This document shows, piece by piece, positions 17,591-25,944 of a stretch of DNA of 64,000 nt. This DNA comes from Komagataeibacter melomenusus. GTDB taxonomy: Bacteria > Pseudomonadota > Alphaproteobacteria > Acetobacterales > Acetobacteraceae. The position numbers were made by a program, and so were the translations under genes. The stretch covers positions 1 to 64,000 of the forward strand of contig NZ_JABJWC010000006.1 in assembly GCF_013155395.1 (NCBI RefSeq), in the 5' to 3' direction. The stretch's first letter is position 1. Each line of letters opens with the position of its first letter. Under the pieces are notes generated by a model. That model saw only the letters and a program-made list of their open reading frames with translations. It made no database searches and had not been told where the DNA came from.

Positions 17591-17888
17591 GACGACTTAC
17601 ACCCCTGCCTGCAGCCTGCATGGCAGGCGGAACGGGAAATGGAAAAGAGCGGTTCTGAAACCAAAGATAATGCAATTAATATTCAACAAACAATTCCCGG
17701 TCTTTAAAAATGAAACAGAAGGTTCATTTTTATATCAAATGCCTGAACCGGGAAAGGTAAATGGATTTTGCCTCATTGTTTCAGGCAACAGATCTGAACC
17801 TGCCTGCGCGCATGAGCGTTTTTTCAACCGTTTTGAAGGAATGTCGCCTTTTTTAATAAAGGCGATACTCAAAAACTTTTATTTTCTA
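17591..17888. other. Intergenic region, 298 bp, AT-richer
   Basis: No credible gene is seen. It holds the promoter side of the YcxB-like gene, low-GC sequence between 17650 and 17780, and a dispersed repeat copy at 17844-17886 abutting the 3' end of the TonB-receptor gene. Confidence 0.5.
17844..17886. repeat. Dispersed intergenic repeat, copy 3
   Basis: The hairpin TCGCCTTTTTT / AATAAAGGCGA is followed by the tail ACTCAAAAACTTTTATTTTC. The hairpin sits immediately downstream of the TonB-receptor stop (17889) and could act as its terminator on the minus strand. Confidence 0.7.
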
Positions 17889-20108
17889 TCAGAAGTTCTG
17901 TGAAATACCGGTCAGGATCGTGCGCCGCAGCCCGTATTGCGGGGCGCCCACGCCAATGCCCGTGCCGCTGCGCAGCATGTAGGGGTGGTCGAACAGGTTG
18001 GTCACGTCCAGCCGCAACTGCGTGGTGCGCAGGAAGCGCGAGTGGAACAGGTCGCGGAAGGACTGCACCAGCGCCAGGTTGAACGTGGCGTATTGCGGGA
18101 TCACGCCGCCATTGGGCACGGTATCCGTATCTTCGCGCAGGCCGCTGCCATAGACCATGGTGGCCGAGAGCAGCGTGGGGTGCCCGGTGCGGTGGAAGAA
18201 GGTGTAGGACCCACCGGCCGAGGCGGTCCAGCGCTGGTCATGGTCGAGATGCACCCAGTGCTGGCTGATATAGGCCAGGTCACCGGGATCAAAATTGAAC
18301 TGTGCGCTGGTAATGTCCTTGCCGATGGCGCGCGACCACGCAAAATTGCCGTAAAGCGAAAGCGGCCCGCGATCATAGGAGGTCGAGACCTCATAGCCGT
18401 TCACCTGCCCGCGCCGGTAATTGAAGCCCGACAGGATGATGGGCGCGCCGAACTGCCCCTCGTCAATCAGGTTATGGGCCAGCTTGTAATAGGCATCGAA
18501 CGATACCCGCCAGCCGGGCAGGATGACCTGCTCGATCCCGGCATCGAAGTAATGGTCGCGCTCGGCCTTGACCGTGCTGCTGCCGGTGCCGGCCGCCGCA
18601 CCCGAAGTACCCGCAAACTGCTGCAGGTCGGCGCCACCCACCACCTCGAAGGGCGGGGGCGTGAAGTAGCGGGAGTAACCCGCATGCAGCGTTGCCCCCT
18701 TCCACGCGCGCCACACCACGTTGATGCGCGGGCTGAGCTGGTGCTCGTTGGTGTATTCGCCCACGCCATCAAAGCGCAGGCCGTAATTGACCGTGACATT
18801 GCGCAGCGGCCGCCACTCATCCTGCACGTACAGGCCATAGACATCGCCCGTGCGGCCATTGCCGGTATGGATGGACTGGAGCGCCCCCGTATCGTTGTTC
18901 TGTACCAGTGAATCCGCCTTGGTGATGTTGCGCTCGGCAAAGACCTGAAAGCCGAAGCGCACGGTATGGTCGGGCCGCACGCGCCAGGTCACGTCGCTCT
19001 GGGTGCCGGTTGACATGACCGAGCGCTCGGCATGCTGGCTTATGCCCATATAGGCCAGGTCGCCCAGATCGGGGTCGGGGCTGTAGCCCAGGCTGCTGTA
19101 GCGCGAGAAAACCGATGTCTGGAGCGAGAAGGCCCCGATCTCTTTTTGCAGCGACAGGATGCCGAAATCGGTGATCTGCTTCTGGCGTTCATTGAGGTTG
19201 GAGGCCCCTGGCGCACCCGGCACCGACACGCACGCCGAATCATCGCCCGCGCAGGGAAAGGTCTGGCCGCCGATATTGGGCAGCTGGTACTCGGCGTTCG
19301 ACACGCCCGCAATCAGGCTGAGCCGCGTGTTCTCATCCACCGTGTAACGCAGGTGGCCAAGAAAATGGTACTGGTTGCTCAGGTCATGCAGCGCGTTGAA
19401 GGATGGCGTGGTGTTCTCGATACCCACCCGGTCATGCACGTAATCGGCGGTGAAGAAGTAATCCCACTTGCCATGCTGCCCCCCATACTGCGCGGAGGGG
19501 AAGAAGTAATCACGCGCGCCACCATAGATGGACACGTTGCCGCCCTTGTTGGTCGCACCATTCTTGGTGGTGATGTCAACCACGGCCGCCTGCAGGAAGC
19601 CGTACTGCACCGGCAGCGCCCCGGTGGAGAGCGACAGGTTATCGGCAAAGCGGGTCATGAGTGTCTGGCCAAACACGTTCATGCCTTCGGGCAACTGCAC
19701 GCCATCAAGGCGGAACTGCACCTCGTTATGGTCGCCGCGCACGTGAATCTGGCCGTAGCTGTCCTGCGCCACACCGGGGGCCTGCAGCAGCACGCTGTTC
19801 AGCCCGGTATTGTCGCCGCCGGGAATGGTCTCGATCGCCTTGCGGCTGAAGGCATGCACCGTCGCCCCCGTGGAGGGCTGCAACTGCACGCGCGCGCGGT
19901 CGAGGCGTGCGGTAACGGTCATGGTCTCGGGCGCGGAGGAAGCGCGGTCGAGCACCTGCGCCTGTTTGACGGTGGCCTGCGGGTCATCGGACGGTGTGGC
20001 GGTCGCAGGCACGCCCTGCGCGAGGGCAGTCGTAACGGGAGTCAGCGCGGTTATGGCCGCCAGCATGGCACGGGAAAGGGGACGGGGAAAAAACCATAGG
20101 CGCGTCAT
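17889..20108 (-). CDS. TonB-dependent outer-membrane receptor
   Basis: A 739-aa protein when started at MTRLWFFPRPLSRAM (20108), which gives a clean signal peptide ending TALAQG; the open frame extends further upstream without signal-peptide character. The plug domain (about 60-190) contains PETMTVTARLDRARV and GQIHVRGDHNEVQFRLDGVQ, followed by a 22-strand-type barrel ending in the aromatic terminus GISQNF. The ligand is unknown. A ZnuD-like role is conceivable: an ATGTTATA-containing element lies upstream at 20161-20182, loosely reminiscent of Zur boxes. Phrases such as YFTPPPFEV are typical of this receptor group. No dedicated inner-membrane importer lies adjacent. Confidence 0.85.
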   Translation of the reverse strand: MTRLWFFPRPLSRAMLAAITALTPVTTALAQGVPATATPSDDPQATVKQAQVLDRASSAPETMTVTARLDRARVQLQPSTGATVHAFSRKAIETIPGGDNTGLNSVLLQAPGVAQDSYGQIHVRGDHNEVQFRLDGVQLPEGMNVFGQTLMTRFADNLSLSTGALPVQYGFLQAAVVDITTKNGATNKGGNVSIYGGARDYFFPSAQYGGQHGKWDYFFTADYVHDRVGIENTTPSFNALHDLSNQYHFLGHLRYTVDENTRLSLIAGVSNAEYQLPNIGGQTFPCAGDDSACVSVPGAPGASNLNERQKQITDFGILSLQKEIGAFSLQTSVFSRYSSLGYSPDPDLGDLAYMGISQHAERSVMSTGTQSDVTWRVRPDHTVRFGFQVFAERNITKADSLVQNNDTGALQSIHTGNGRTGDVYGLYVQDEWRPLRNVTVNYGLRFDGVGEYTNEHQLSPRINVVWRAWKGATLHAGYSRYFTPPPFEVVGGADLQQFAGTSGAAAGTGSSTVKAERDHYFDAGIEQVILPGWRVSFDAYYKLAHNLIDEGQFGAPIILSGFNYRRGQVNGYEVSTSYDRGPLSLYGNFAWSRAIGKDITSAQFNFDPGDLAYISQHWVHLDHDQRWTASAGGSYTFFHRTGHPTLLSATMVYGSGLREDTDTVPNGGVIPQYATFNLALVQSFRDLFHSRFLRTTQLRLDVTNLFDHPYMLRSGTGIGVGAPQYGLRRTILTGISQNF

Positions 20109-20475
20109 GGCGGAAAGGCTCGCATCCGGTGAGGTGGTTTCGGGAGGGGCAGCTTTATTTGGTACAATATAACATAACAACATGAAAAAGCAGTTGCCTT
20201 CGCCGGGCTTGCCAGATGTTGTATTTATGCAACAGAACGCTTCGGCCAGAATGGGCGCACCGTGTAACCGCCGCTCCCCACACACAGGAGACTACCCCTG
20301 TTGCGCTACCTGCCAGTGGTCTATTATGGTTTGCAGTCCTGCTTTAATACGGTATTATTAAATATAAATATTTCATTTGTTCTGAACAATTGTAAAAACT
20401 GCCTGGTAAAAATATTATCCATAATGCTTCAGGAAACATCGCCTTTTTGAAAAAAGGTGGCACCCAGAAATTTTT
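20109..20475. other. Upstream region of TonB receptor, 367 bp
   Basis: It contains an AT-rich segment near 20330-20430 and the element at 20161-20182, whose minus strand carries TTATGTTATATTGTACC (Zur-like half similarity, weak). A dispersed repeat copy spans 20432-20477. No gene is recognised. Confidence 0.4.
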
Positions 20476-20477
20476 AT
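20432..20477. repeat. Dispersed intergenic repeat, copy 4
   Basis: GGAAACATCGCCTTTTTG then AAAAAAGGTGGCACCC, followed by AGAAATTTTTATG. This is one of the best full-length copies: hairpin plus the CACCCAGAAA tail. Confidence 0.75.
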
Positions 20478-21582
20478 GAATTTTCATCAACACGTTATTT
20501 TAAAATACTCTCCTGAGGAAGGAACCCGGCATGGCCGATACCCCGCTCCCCCTGACCGCGAGACTCTGGCGCGCTCGCTACAGGCAACCGGCCTGCCCGC
20601 TGCCATCGTGGCCCATCTTGCCGCACAGGCCCGGCCTGCCGTGCTCATGCCCACCACGGCGGGGGATGAGGACACCATTCCCGCCGGGGCCTCGAAACTC
20701 GGCGGCCGCCCCGACCTGCCGCAGGGCATGGCTTGGCCCCTGCGGCCGCCCTACCCCGATGCCGACAGGCGGGCACAATACTACAACCACAAGGCGGATG
20801 ACCTGCTGGCCAATCCGCCCTCATGGGCAGGTGCGGAGGGAGCCGAACGCTTCAGCCGCGAATACCGGGCCAAGGCGCAGGCGGTGGCGACGGATTTCCC
20901 GCTGGCCTTCTTCGGCCAGTTCAATCTGGCCGAACTGGCGCAGGCACCGGGTTTTGACCCGATTTTTCCCACCGAGGGCCGCCTGCTGGTCTTCTATGAT
21001 TACTGGATAGAGCCGGAAGAATTCACCCACGAAGCCGCCGTGGGGTGGCGCGTGATATGGGACCCCTCACCCGTGGCTGAACTGGTGCGCGCGCCGGTGC
21101 CTCAAGCCCTGCTGGCGATCTCGAACGATGAGTGGAGCTGCGTCTTTCCCCCCGCCCCCGTGACCACGCCGCGTTCCGTCATCACGCCCATGCCATACAA
21201 TGACAAGGGATGGGATGCCTTTCCCTTGGATTACAATGCGGAATTCGCGGCCTATGATGGGTGGTTCTGCGCTTTCGGCACGCCCGATGAGGCTGGGCGT
21301 GACAACCACCAGTTTGGTGGCTTTCCGCAACCTTTACAGAACGGCCTTCAGGCCCGCAGCCAGCTTGCCGCCAATGGCCTGAACTGCGGGGGCGATGTAT
21401 GGAGCACGGCCCAGGCAAAGGCACTGCTCAAGTCTGCCCCGGCGTGGCGGCTTGTCGTGCAGATCGGGGCAGACCCGCATGCGCGGCTTGCCGATGTCGG
21501 GGCCTATTACGTGATGATGCACGAGGCTGATATCGCGGCCCGCCGGTTTGACCGGGCGCGTGTCGTCTATCAGTGCGATTAG
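20476..21582 (+). CDS. DUF1963 (YwqG-like) protein, N-terminus probably frameshifted
   Basis: The open frame is 368 aa and carries DUF1963 features: SKLGGRPDLPQGMAWPL, PLAFFGQFNLAEL, GRLLVFYDYW and the C-terminal HQFGGFPQPLQ / WRLVVQIGAD. DUF1963 proteins are uncharacterised cytosolic proteins. The first roughly 30 residues look non-coding because they arise from the repeat tail. A strong SD (GAGGAAGG, 20515-20522) precedes ATG 20531 in another frame, reading MADTPLPLTA. Adding one base near 20559 would join this to ETLARSLQATG, for a 350-aa protein. So either the real gene starts at 20531 with a frameshift, or a sequencing error is present. Confidence 0.75.
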   Translation: MNFHQHVILKYSPEEGTRHGRYPAPPDRETLARSLQATGLPAAIVAHLAAQARPAVLMPTTAGDEDTIPAGASKLGGRPDLPQGMAWPLRPPYPDADRRAQYYNHKADDLLANPPSWAGAEGAERFSREYRAKAQAVATDFPLAFFGQFNLAELAQAPGFDPIFPTEGRLLVFYDYWIEPEEFTHEAAVGWRVIWDPSPVAELVRAPVPQALLAISNDEWSCVFPPAPVTTPRSVITPMPYNDKGWDAFPLDYNAEFAAYDGWFCAFGTPDEAGRDNHQFGGFPQPLQNGLQARSQLAANGLNCGGDVWSTAQAKALLKSAPAWRLVVQIGADPHARLADVGAYYVMMHEADIAARRFDRARVVYQCD

Positions 21583-21604
21583 GCGCGAGCAGCTTACATA
21601 AAGG

Positions 21605-22182
21605 TCCTTCATCCCTGCGTGTGCGGGGAACACTCGCGCAGCACGGTGTAATTGCCACCCAATGCCGGTTCATCCCCGCGTGTGCGGGGAACACGGCTTT
21701 CGCGATTTCCTCGCGGATTTCCTCGTCGGTTCATCCCCGCGTGTGCGGGGAACACTCCACCTCGATGCGCACCAGCTCGGGCAGCTCCGGTTCATCCCCG
21801 CGTGTGCGGGGAACACCCGCGTGCCGCCATCTGATCCAGCGCCGTCGCCGGTTCATCCCCGCGTGTGCGGGGAACACGCGTATTTGAGCGCGCTCTGGAA
21901 ACCGTATTTCGGTTCATCCCCGCGTGTGCGGGGAACACCGGATGCGGCCCGCAGGATTTCGGTCGGGTCGTGGTTCATCCCCGCGTGTGCGGGGAACACG
22001 GGGGGTCAAAGTATGCGATGTCGCATGACACCGGTTCATCCCCGCGTGTGCGGGGAACACGATGCCACCGGCATCCGCCGCGTGGCCGGTGCCGGTTCAT
22101 CCCCGCGTGTGCGGGGAACACTCAAGGGTTCACGTTTGGAGTTCAGGGGATTTCGGTTCATCCCCGCGTGTGCGGGGAACAC
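21605..22182 (-). CRISPR. Type I-E CRISPR array, 10 repeats / 9 spacers
   Basis: Ten repeats with 61-nt periodicity: 29-nt repeats (core GGTTCATCCCCGCGTGTGCG, then GGGAACAC) and 32-nt spacers, the type I-E geometry. With 28-nt repeats they start at 21606 (degenerate, three changes), 21667, 21728, 21789, 21850, 21911, 21972, 22033, 22094 and 22155. The internal palindrome CCCCGC/GCGGGG forms the crRNA hairpin. By homology with E. coli repeats the crRNA sense strand is minus, so the leader is at the right (after 22182) and the degenerate repeat is the leader-distal end. No cas gene lies in the window. Confidence 0.97.
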
Positions 22183-22260
22183 TCTTCGTGGAATCTATTG
22201 ATTCCACAGCCTTATTTTACTGTCAAAGAAACTACCAGCCCAAACGTCCCTTTTTCCCTA
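22183..22260 (-). promoter_or_regulatory. CRISPR leader with IHF-like site
   Basis: AT-rich sequence adjoining the leader-proximal repeat. On the minus strand AATCAATAGATTC (22203-22191) matches the IHF consensus WATCAANNNNTTR at all but the last position, 8-20 nt from the first repeat, as in the E. coli I-E leader. It lies inside an 8-bp inverted repeat (22188-22207, loop TATT). TTGACA (minus, 22226-22221) is a possible -35 element for pre-crRNA. Confidence 0.6.
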
Positions 22261-22330
22261 CCTCTTTTCGTGCCCCCGGAAAAGGATCATCCACAGGTTT
22301 CACGCTGCAGCGCAGGCAGGCAACATCCGG

Positions 22331-22367
22331 GTGCGGCGTTTTTCAAAAAGCCTCGTCAGAACCCGCC
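22331..22367. repeat. Dispersed intergenic repeat, copy 5 (partial)
   Basis: GTGCGGCGTTTTTCAAAAAG followed by CCTCGTCAGAAC. The left arm and loop of the dispersed repeat, close after the TetR gene end; the right arm is degraded. Confidence 0.5.
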
Positions 22368-22368
22368 T

Positions 22369-23067
22369 TCATCCCTCCATCACCACCGGCGGCAGGCGCG
22401 GTCCTTCGCGCAGATAGGCATTGAGGAAGGTGCGCACCGCCGAACGCGCAATGAAATCGATATGCGCCTGATCAGTACTGACCGGCAGTTGCAGGCGCGA
22501 ACGCGCGGTAATGCGGGTCTGGCACAGGGCGTAGAACTGCTCGGCGGCAAAAACCGGGTCGGGGATGTTCAGCACGCCGGAATCATTATGCTGCATCAGC
22601 CAGGCGGAAAGGATGTTGATGGCCTTCTGCGGGCCATGCTTCCAGAACGTCTCGGCCAGTTCGGGAAAATTGCCTGCCTCGGAGATGATGATCCGGTTGA
22701 GCATGAGAGACAGCGGCGAAGTCAGCAGCCGGATCATGGCCACGGCCAGGTGCTCGAGCGATTCCGTCAGGTTCGCCCCTTCATCAATGCGGCTGAACAG
22801 CAGCGGCATCTTCTCGCACGCGCACTGCTCCACAAAGGCGGAGAACAGCGTGGCCTTGCTGTCAAAGTAATTGTACAGCGTGCCCTTCGACACCCCGGCA
22901 TCACGCGCGATGCCTGACATGCTGGCCCCTTCGTAGCCGTTATGGGCAAACACACGCGCTGCCCCCGCCAGGATCTGCTGGCGCTTGGCGGCGGAAGCAC
23001 CCGGGGGCAGGCTCTCGCCGGCCCGCATTTTGCCTGAATGGCCTGGCGTGGTGCCCATTGAAATCAT
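22369..23067 (-). CDS. TetR/AcrR-family transcriptional regulator
   Basis: A 232-aa protein with an N-terminal TetR helix-turn-helix at about 30-75 (QQILAGAARVFAHNGYEGAS, IARDAGVSKGTLYNYFDSKA) and a ligand-binding helical domain after it (TetR C-terminal type with VAMIRLLTSPLSLMLNRIII). It is divergent from an outer-membrane efflux lipoprotein gene, and the 158-bp gap contains a TGACCGA/TCGGTCA palindrome, so it most likely represses that gene and itself. Ligand unknown. The start may also be the ATG three codons downstream. Confidence 0.88.
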   Translation of the reverse strand: MISMGTTPGHSGKMRAGESLPPGASAAKRQQILAGAARVFAHNGYEGASMSGIARDAGVSKGTLYNYFDSKATLFSAFVEQCACEKMPLLFSRIDEGANLTESLEHLAVAMIRLLTSPLSLMLNRIIISEAGNFPELAETFWKHGPQKAINILSAWLMQHNDSGVLNIPDPVFAAEQFYALCQTRITARSRLQLPVSTDQAHIDFIARSAVRTFLNAYLREGPRLPPVVMEG

Positions 23068-23132
23068 CCTGCTCCCGCGGTTGGCGCGTACTTTCGATTG
23101 ACCCCGTGAGGAAAGCCGATAGGCTAGGGGAC

Positions 23133-23151
23133 TGACCGAACTGATCGGTCA
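23133..23151. promoter_or_regulatory. TetR operator candidate
   Basis: The perfect 7-bp inverted repeat TGACCGA / TCGGTCA has a 5-nt spacer, centred 75 nt upstream of the TetR start and 84 nt upstream of the NodT-like start. Similar GACCGN-spacer-NCGGTC palindromes are common TetR/AcrR operators. Confidence 0.6.
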
Positions 23152-23225
23152 TTCATGCCATGGTTTAAAAACCATGCCAAGAATACAGAATTTACATCAG
23201 CTGTTTCAGGTGCAACAGGGGGGCC

Positions 23226-24857
23226 ATGTCGGTGGGTAGGGGAATTTCATGGCGCACGGCCGTGGTCGGGTTGTCGGTCATGACCGCCGGGTGTGCGGTT
23301 GGCCCGAATTTCCACAAGCCCAAGCCGTGGGTTCCCAACCAGTATGGTGGCCCGGACCGCATCGCGGCCGCAACCGACAGGAATGGCAAACCCGCCCCGG
23401 TCGCCAGCCAGACCACCCCCGATGACCCCGATACCGCCTGGTGGACCATCTTCAACGATGCCGAACTGACCAGGCTCGAGCAGCGCGTGGCAACCGACAA
23501 CCTTGATGTCCGCGCCTTCGCCTACCGCATGGCCCAGAGCCGGGCCGAACTGCGCATTGCCGGCGCCGAGCGCTACCCTGCCATGTCGGCCACCGGCTCC
23601 TACGCCCGCCAGCAGTACAGCACCAAGATGCTGCAGCGCATCGTGACCGACGTGCAGAGCGAACACCCCGAATTCGGCCAGGTGGTCGGCACGCCGGGGC
23701 AGGCCAAGATTCCGCTGTTCAACCAGTGGCGCGACAGCGTGGACGCCACATGGGAACTGGACCTGTGGGGCCGCGTGCGGCGTGAATACGAGGCCGCGGC
23801 CGCAAGTTCGCAGGCGGTCAACGAATCCCGCCGCGGCATGCTCATCTCGCGCCAGTCGGAAGTGGCGCGTGACTACATGGAACTGCGCAACACGCAGCAG
23901 CAGTTGCGCATTCTGCTTGAAAACCGCGATGTGGCAAAAACCATGCTGGACCTGAACCAGCAGCGCTACACCAAGGGCCTGGCCAGCAACCTTGAGGTGG
24001 AGCAGGCCCGCGCGCAGTACGAGAACACGCTGGCCCAGATCCCGCAGCTTGAGCAGCAACTGGCCATGCAGGTCAATGCGCTGAGCCTGCTCATGGGCGC
24101 GCCGCCGCGCGCGCTGTCCGATGAGCTGCTCACCGCCGCCGCCATTCCGCCCGTGCCGCCGCGCGTGCCGGTGGGCGTGCCCTCCGAACTGGCCCGCCGC
24201 CGCCCCGATATCCGCCGCGCGGAGGCCAACCTGCACGCCGCCACCGCCCAGGTGGGCGAGGCCGTGGCCGAGTTCTACCCGCGCGTGACCATCAATGCAG
24301 GCTTCGGCTTCGAATCCCTCTCCTTCCGCGACCTTGGCTTCTGGAACGCCAAGGCGTGGAATGTCGGCCCCTCCATCACGCTGCCCCTGTTCCAGGGCGG
24401 GCGCCTGCGCGGCCAGCTTGAACTGCGCAAGGCCGCCCAGAAGGAAGCCGCCATCAACTACCAGAAAACCGTGCTCGGCGCCTGGCACGACGTGGATAAC
24501 GCGCTCACCGCCTATACCGACGAGCAGCGCCGCCATGACAGCCTCGAGCAGCGCATGCAGGCCAGCCACCACGCGCTGGAACTGGCACAGAACCAGTACC
24601 GCAACGGCATGGTGACCTATCTCAACGTGCTTGATGCCCAGCGCCAGTACCTCGGCGCCGAATCCGACCTTACCACCAGCACCGCCGCCATATCGGGCAA
24701 TCTGGTGCGGCTGTACAATGCGCTTGGCGGCGGATGGGAGACAACCTACCCCGACACGCCCCGCCGCAAGCAGGCCGCCGCCACGCCGCGCCCGGCTGCC
24801 ACGGGCGGCGCGCCTGCCACCCCCGCTCCTTCCACCACGCCGGACCAGCCTGCCTGA
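23226..24857 (+). CDS. RND-type outer-membrane efflux lipoprotein (NodT/OprM family)
   Basis: A 543-aa protein. The signal peptide ends in the lipobox VMTAGC (Cys at about 22), followed by AVGPNFHKPKP, the hallmark start of NodT-family channels. Two OEP domains are present (WWTIFNDAELTRLEQRVATD; VTINAGFGFESLSFRDLGFW; NQYRNGMVTYLNVLDAQRQY). The C-terminal 40 residues are low-complexity Pro/Ala/Thr. Unlike most NodT genes, no adaptor or RND pump is beside it, so it must serve pumps encoded elsewhere. Regulation by the divergent TetR is likely. Confidence 0.9.
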   Translation: MSVGRGISWRTAVVGLSVMTAGCAVGPNFHKPKPWVPNQYGGPDRIAAATDRNGKPAPVASQTTPDDPDTAWWTIFNDAELTRLEQRVATDNLDVRAFAYRMAQSRAELRIAGAERYPAMSATGSYARQQYSTKMLQRIVTDVQSEHPEFGQVVGTPGQAKIPLFNQWRDSVDATWELDLWGRVRREYEAAAASSQAVNESRRGMLISRQSEVARDYMELRNTQQQLRILLENRDVAKTMLDLNQQRYTKGLASNLEVEQARAQYENTLAQIPQLEQQLAMQVNALSLLMGAPPRALSDELLTAAAIPPVPPRVPVGVPSELARRRPDIRRAEANLHAATAQVGEAVAEFYPRVTINAGFGFESLSFRDLGFWNAKAWNVGPSITLPLFQGGRLRGQLELRKAAQKEAAINYQKTVLGAWHDVDNALTAYTDEQRRHDSLEQRMQASHHALELAQNQYRNGMVTYLNVLDAQRQYLGAESDLTTSTAAISGNLVRLYNALGGGWETTYPDTPRRKQAAATPRPAATGGAPATPAPSTTPDQPA

Positions 24858-24969
24858 TGGCCTGCGTTAAAAGCTTGGCGCGCGCGCGCCTTGCTAGTAT
24901 AAGCCGCCCCGTTCCCGACTGGCAGGCCAGTGGCTGCCACACGGAAGCATGGCGCAGGGACCTGTTCGT

Positions 24970-25383
24970 ATGATTACATTGCCCCCCGACTATCGCCCCT
25001 CGGATGATGAGGAATTCATGAATCCGCAGCAGGTGGAATATTTCCGCCTCAAGCTGCTGAAATGGCGGGCGGATCTTCTCAAGGAAGCAGATGAAACGCT
25101 GGCCAGCCTGTCGGAAGGCGGCATCCATGAAGCCGACATCACCGACCGCGCCAGTGTCGAGACCGACCGCGCGCTCGAACTGCGCACGCGTGACCGTGCG
25201 CGCAAGCTGATCTCCAAGATCAACCAGGCCCTGCTGCGCGTTGAAGCAGGCACCTATGGCTACTGCGAGGAAACCGGCGAGCCGATCGGGCTCAAACGCC
25301 TCGAGGCCCGCCCCATCGCCACCCTGTCGATCGAGGCGCAGGAGCGCCACGAACGCATGGAGCGCATCCACCGCGACGACTGA
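24970..25383 (+). CDS. dksA: DksA RNA polymerase-binding transcription factor
   Basis: A 137-aa protein from the ATG at 24970 (AGGGA 9 nt upstream); an ATG at 24949 would add seven residues. It has the DksA coiled coil (about 15-90; QVEYFRLKLLKWRADLLKEA; DRASVETDRALELRTRDRAR) with tip acidic residues (EADITDRAS), followed by the globular Zn-finger region YGYCEETGEPIGLKRLEARP. Only the first of four zinc cysteines remains (CEET; later Ser and Glu), as in zinc-independent DksA variants. Likely partner of ppGpp in the stringent response. It stands alone between the efflux gene and a tRNA. Confidence 0.92.
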   Translation: MITLPPDYRPSDDEEFMNPQQVEYFRLKLLKWRADLLKEADETLASLSEGGIHEADITDRASVETDRALELRTRDRARKLISKINQALLRVEAGTYGYCEETGEPIGLKRLEARPIATLSIEAQERHERMERIHRDD

Positions 25384-25480
25384 CCCCTTCCCTGCCCGGC
25401 TGAAACGCCCCAATTTGCCAAAAGGCGATAAAAGGGGGTTGCCAGCCGGTGCAGGAAAAGTTAGGAAGCCCGCATACCGT

Positions 25481-25555
<75 letters not shown>

Positions 25556-25944
25556 TTCTTTCCCGTTTGTTATCAAGGCACTCCAGAGCCTGCCAGAATG
25601 GCCGTTGCGGCTTCAGGTATGCCCGGTTGTGGCACGTGGCATGGCTGTGACCGGACGCTGCCGCGCATGGCGCATCAGGCTGCCTGCCTGTCGGCAAAGC
25701 CAGAACTTTCCCCATCCTGCCGCGTTACTGTCTCAATACACCAAATGGTTTTGAGCCAACGCCCTTATGAACGTGTCCGGGCAGCGCCTTTTTTCAAAAC
25801 GGGGCGTTGCCAGAAGCCTTTTGAAAAAATCTTCACCAAATCCGTCCAGGGTTTATGCGCGGCCATGGGCATACATTTTTCAGGTGGCCTGCACGGGCCG
25901 ATCCCGCCACACCCACGTGGGCCCGGATATTTGACAGAGGCAGT
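25556..25944. other. 389-bp intergenic region after tRNA-Thr
   Basis: No gene with coding character is seen; the open frames here run through a dispersed repeat copy at 25784-25840. The part immediately 5' of 25945 carries the promoter of the lipoprotein gene (TTGACAGAGGCAGT just before the ATG provides GAGG as SD). Confidence 0.5.
25784..25840. repeat. Dispersed intergenic repeat, copy 6
   Basis: GCGCCTTTTTTCAAAAC, then GGGGCGTTGCCAGAAGCC, TTTTGAAAAAATCTTCACC. This is the longer two-hairpin version of the repeat (compare copy at 26541-26612). Confidence 0.7.

Noticed and set aside
22183-22368. Possible cas genes or toxin next to the array
   Set aside because: The flanking genes are DUF1963 and TetR; no cas1/2/3 motifs are seen anywhere in the window.
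21573-22917. Several long plus-strand reading frames with repeated FIPACAGNT or SSPRVRGT peptides
   Set aside because: They are translations of the CRISPR repeats; periodicity of 61 nt gives alternating frames. Not protein genes.
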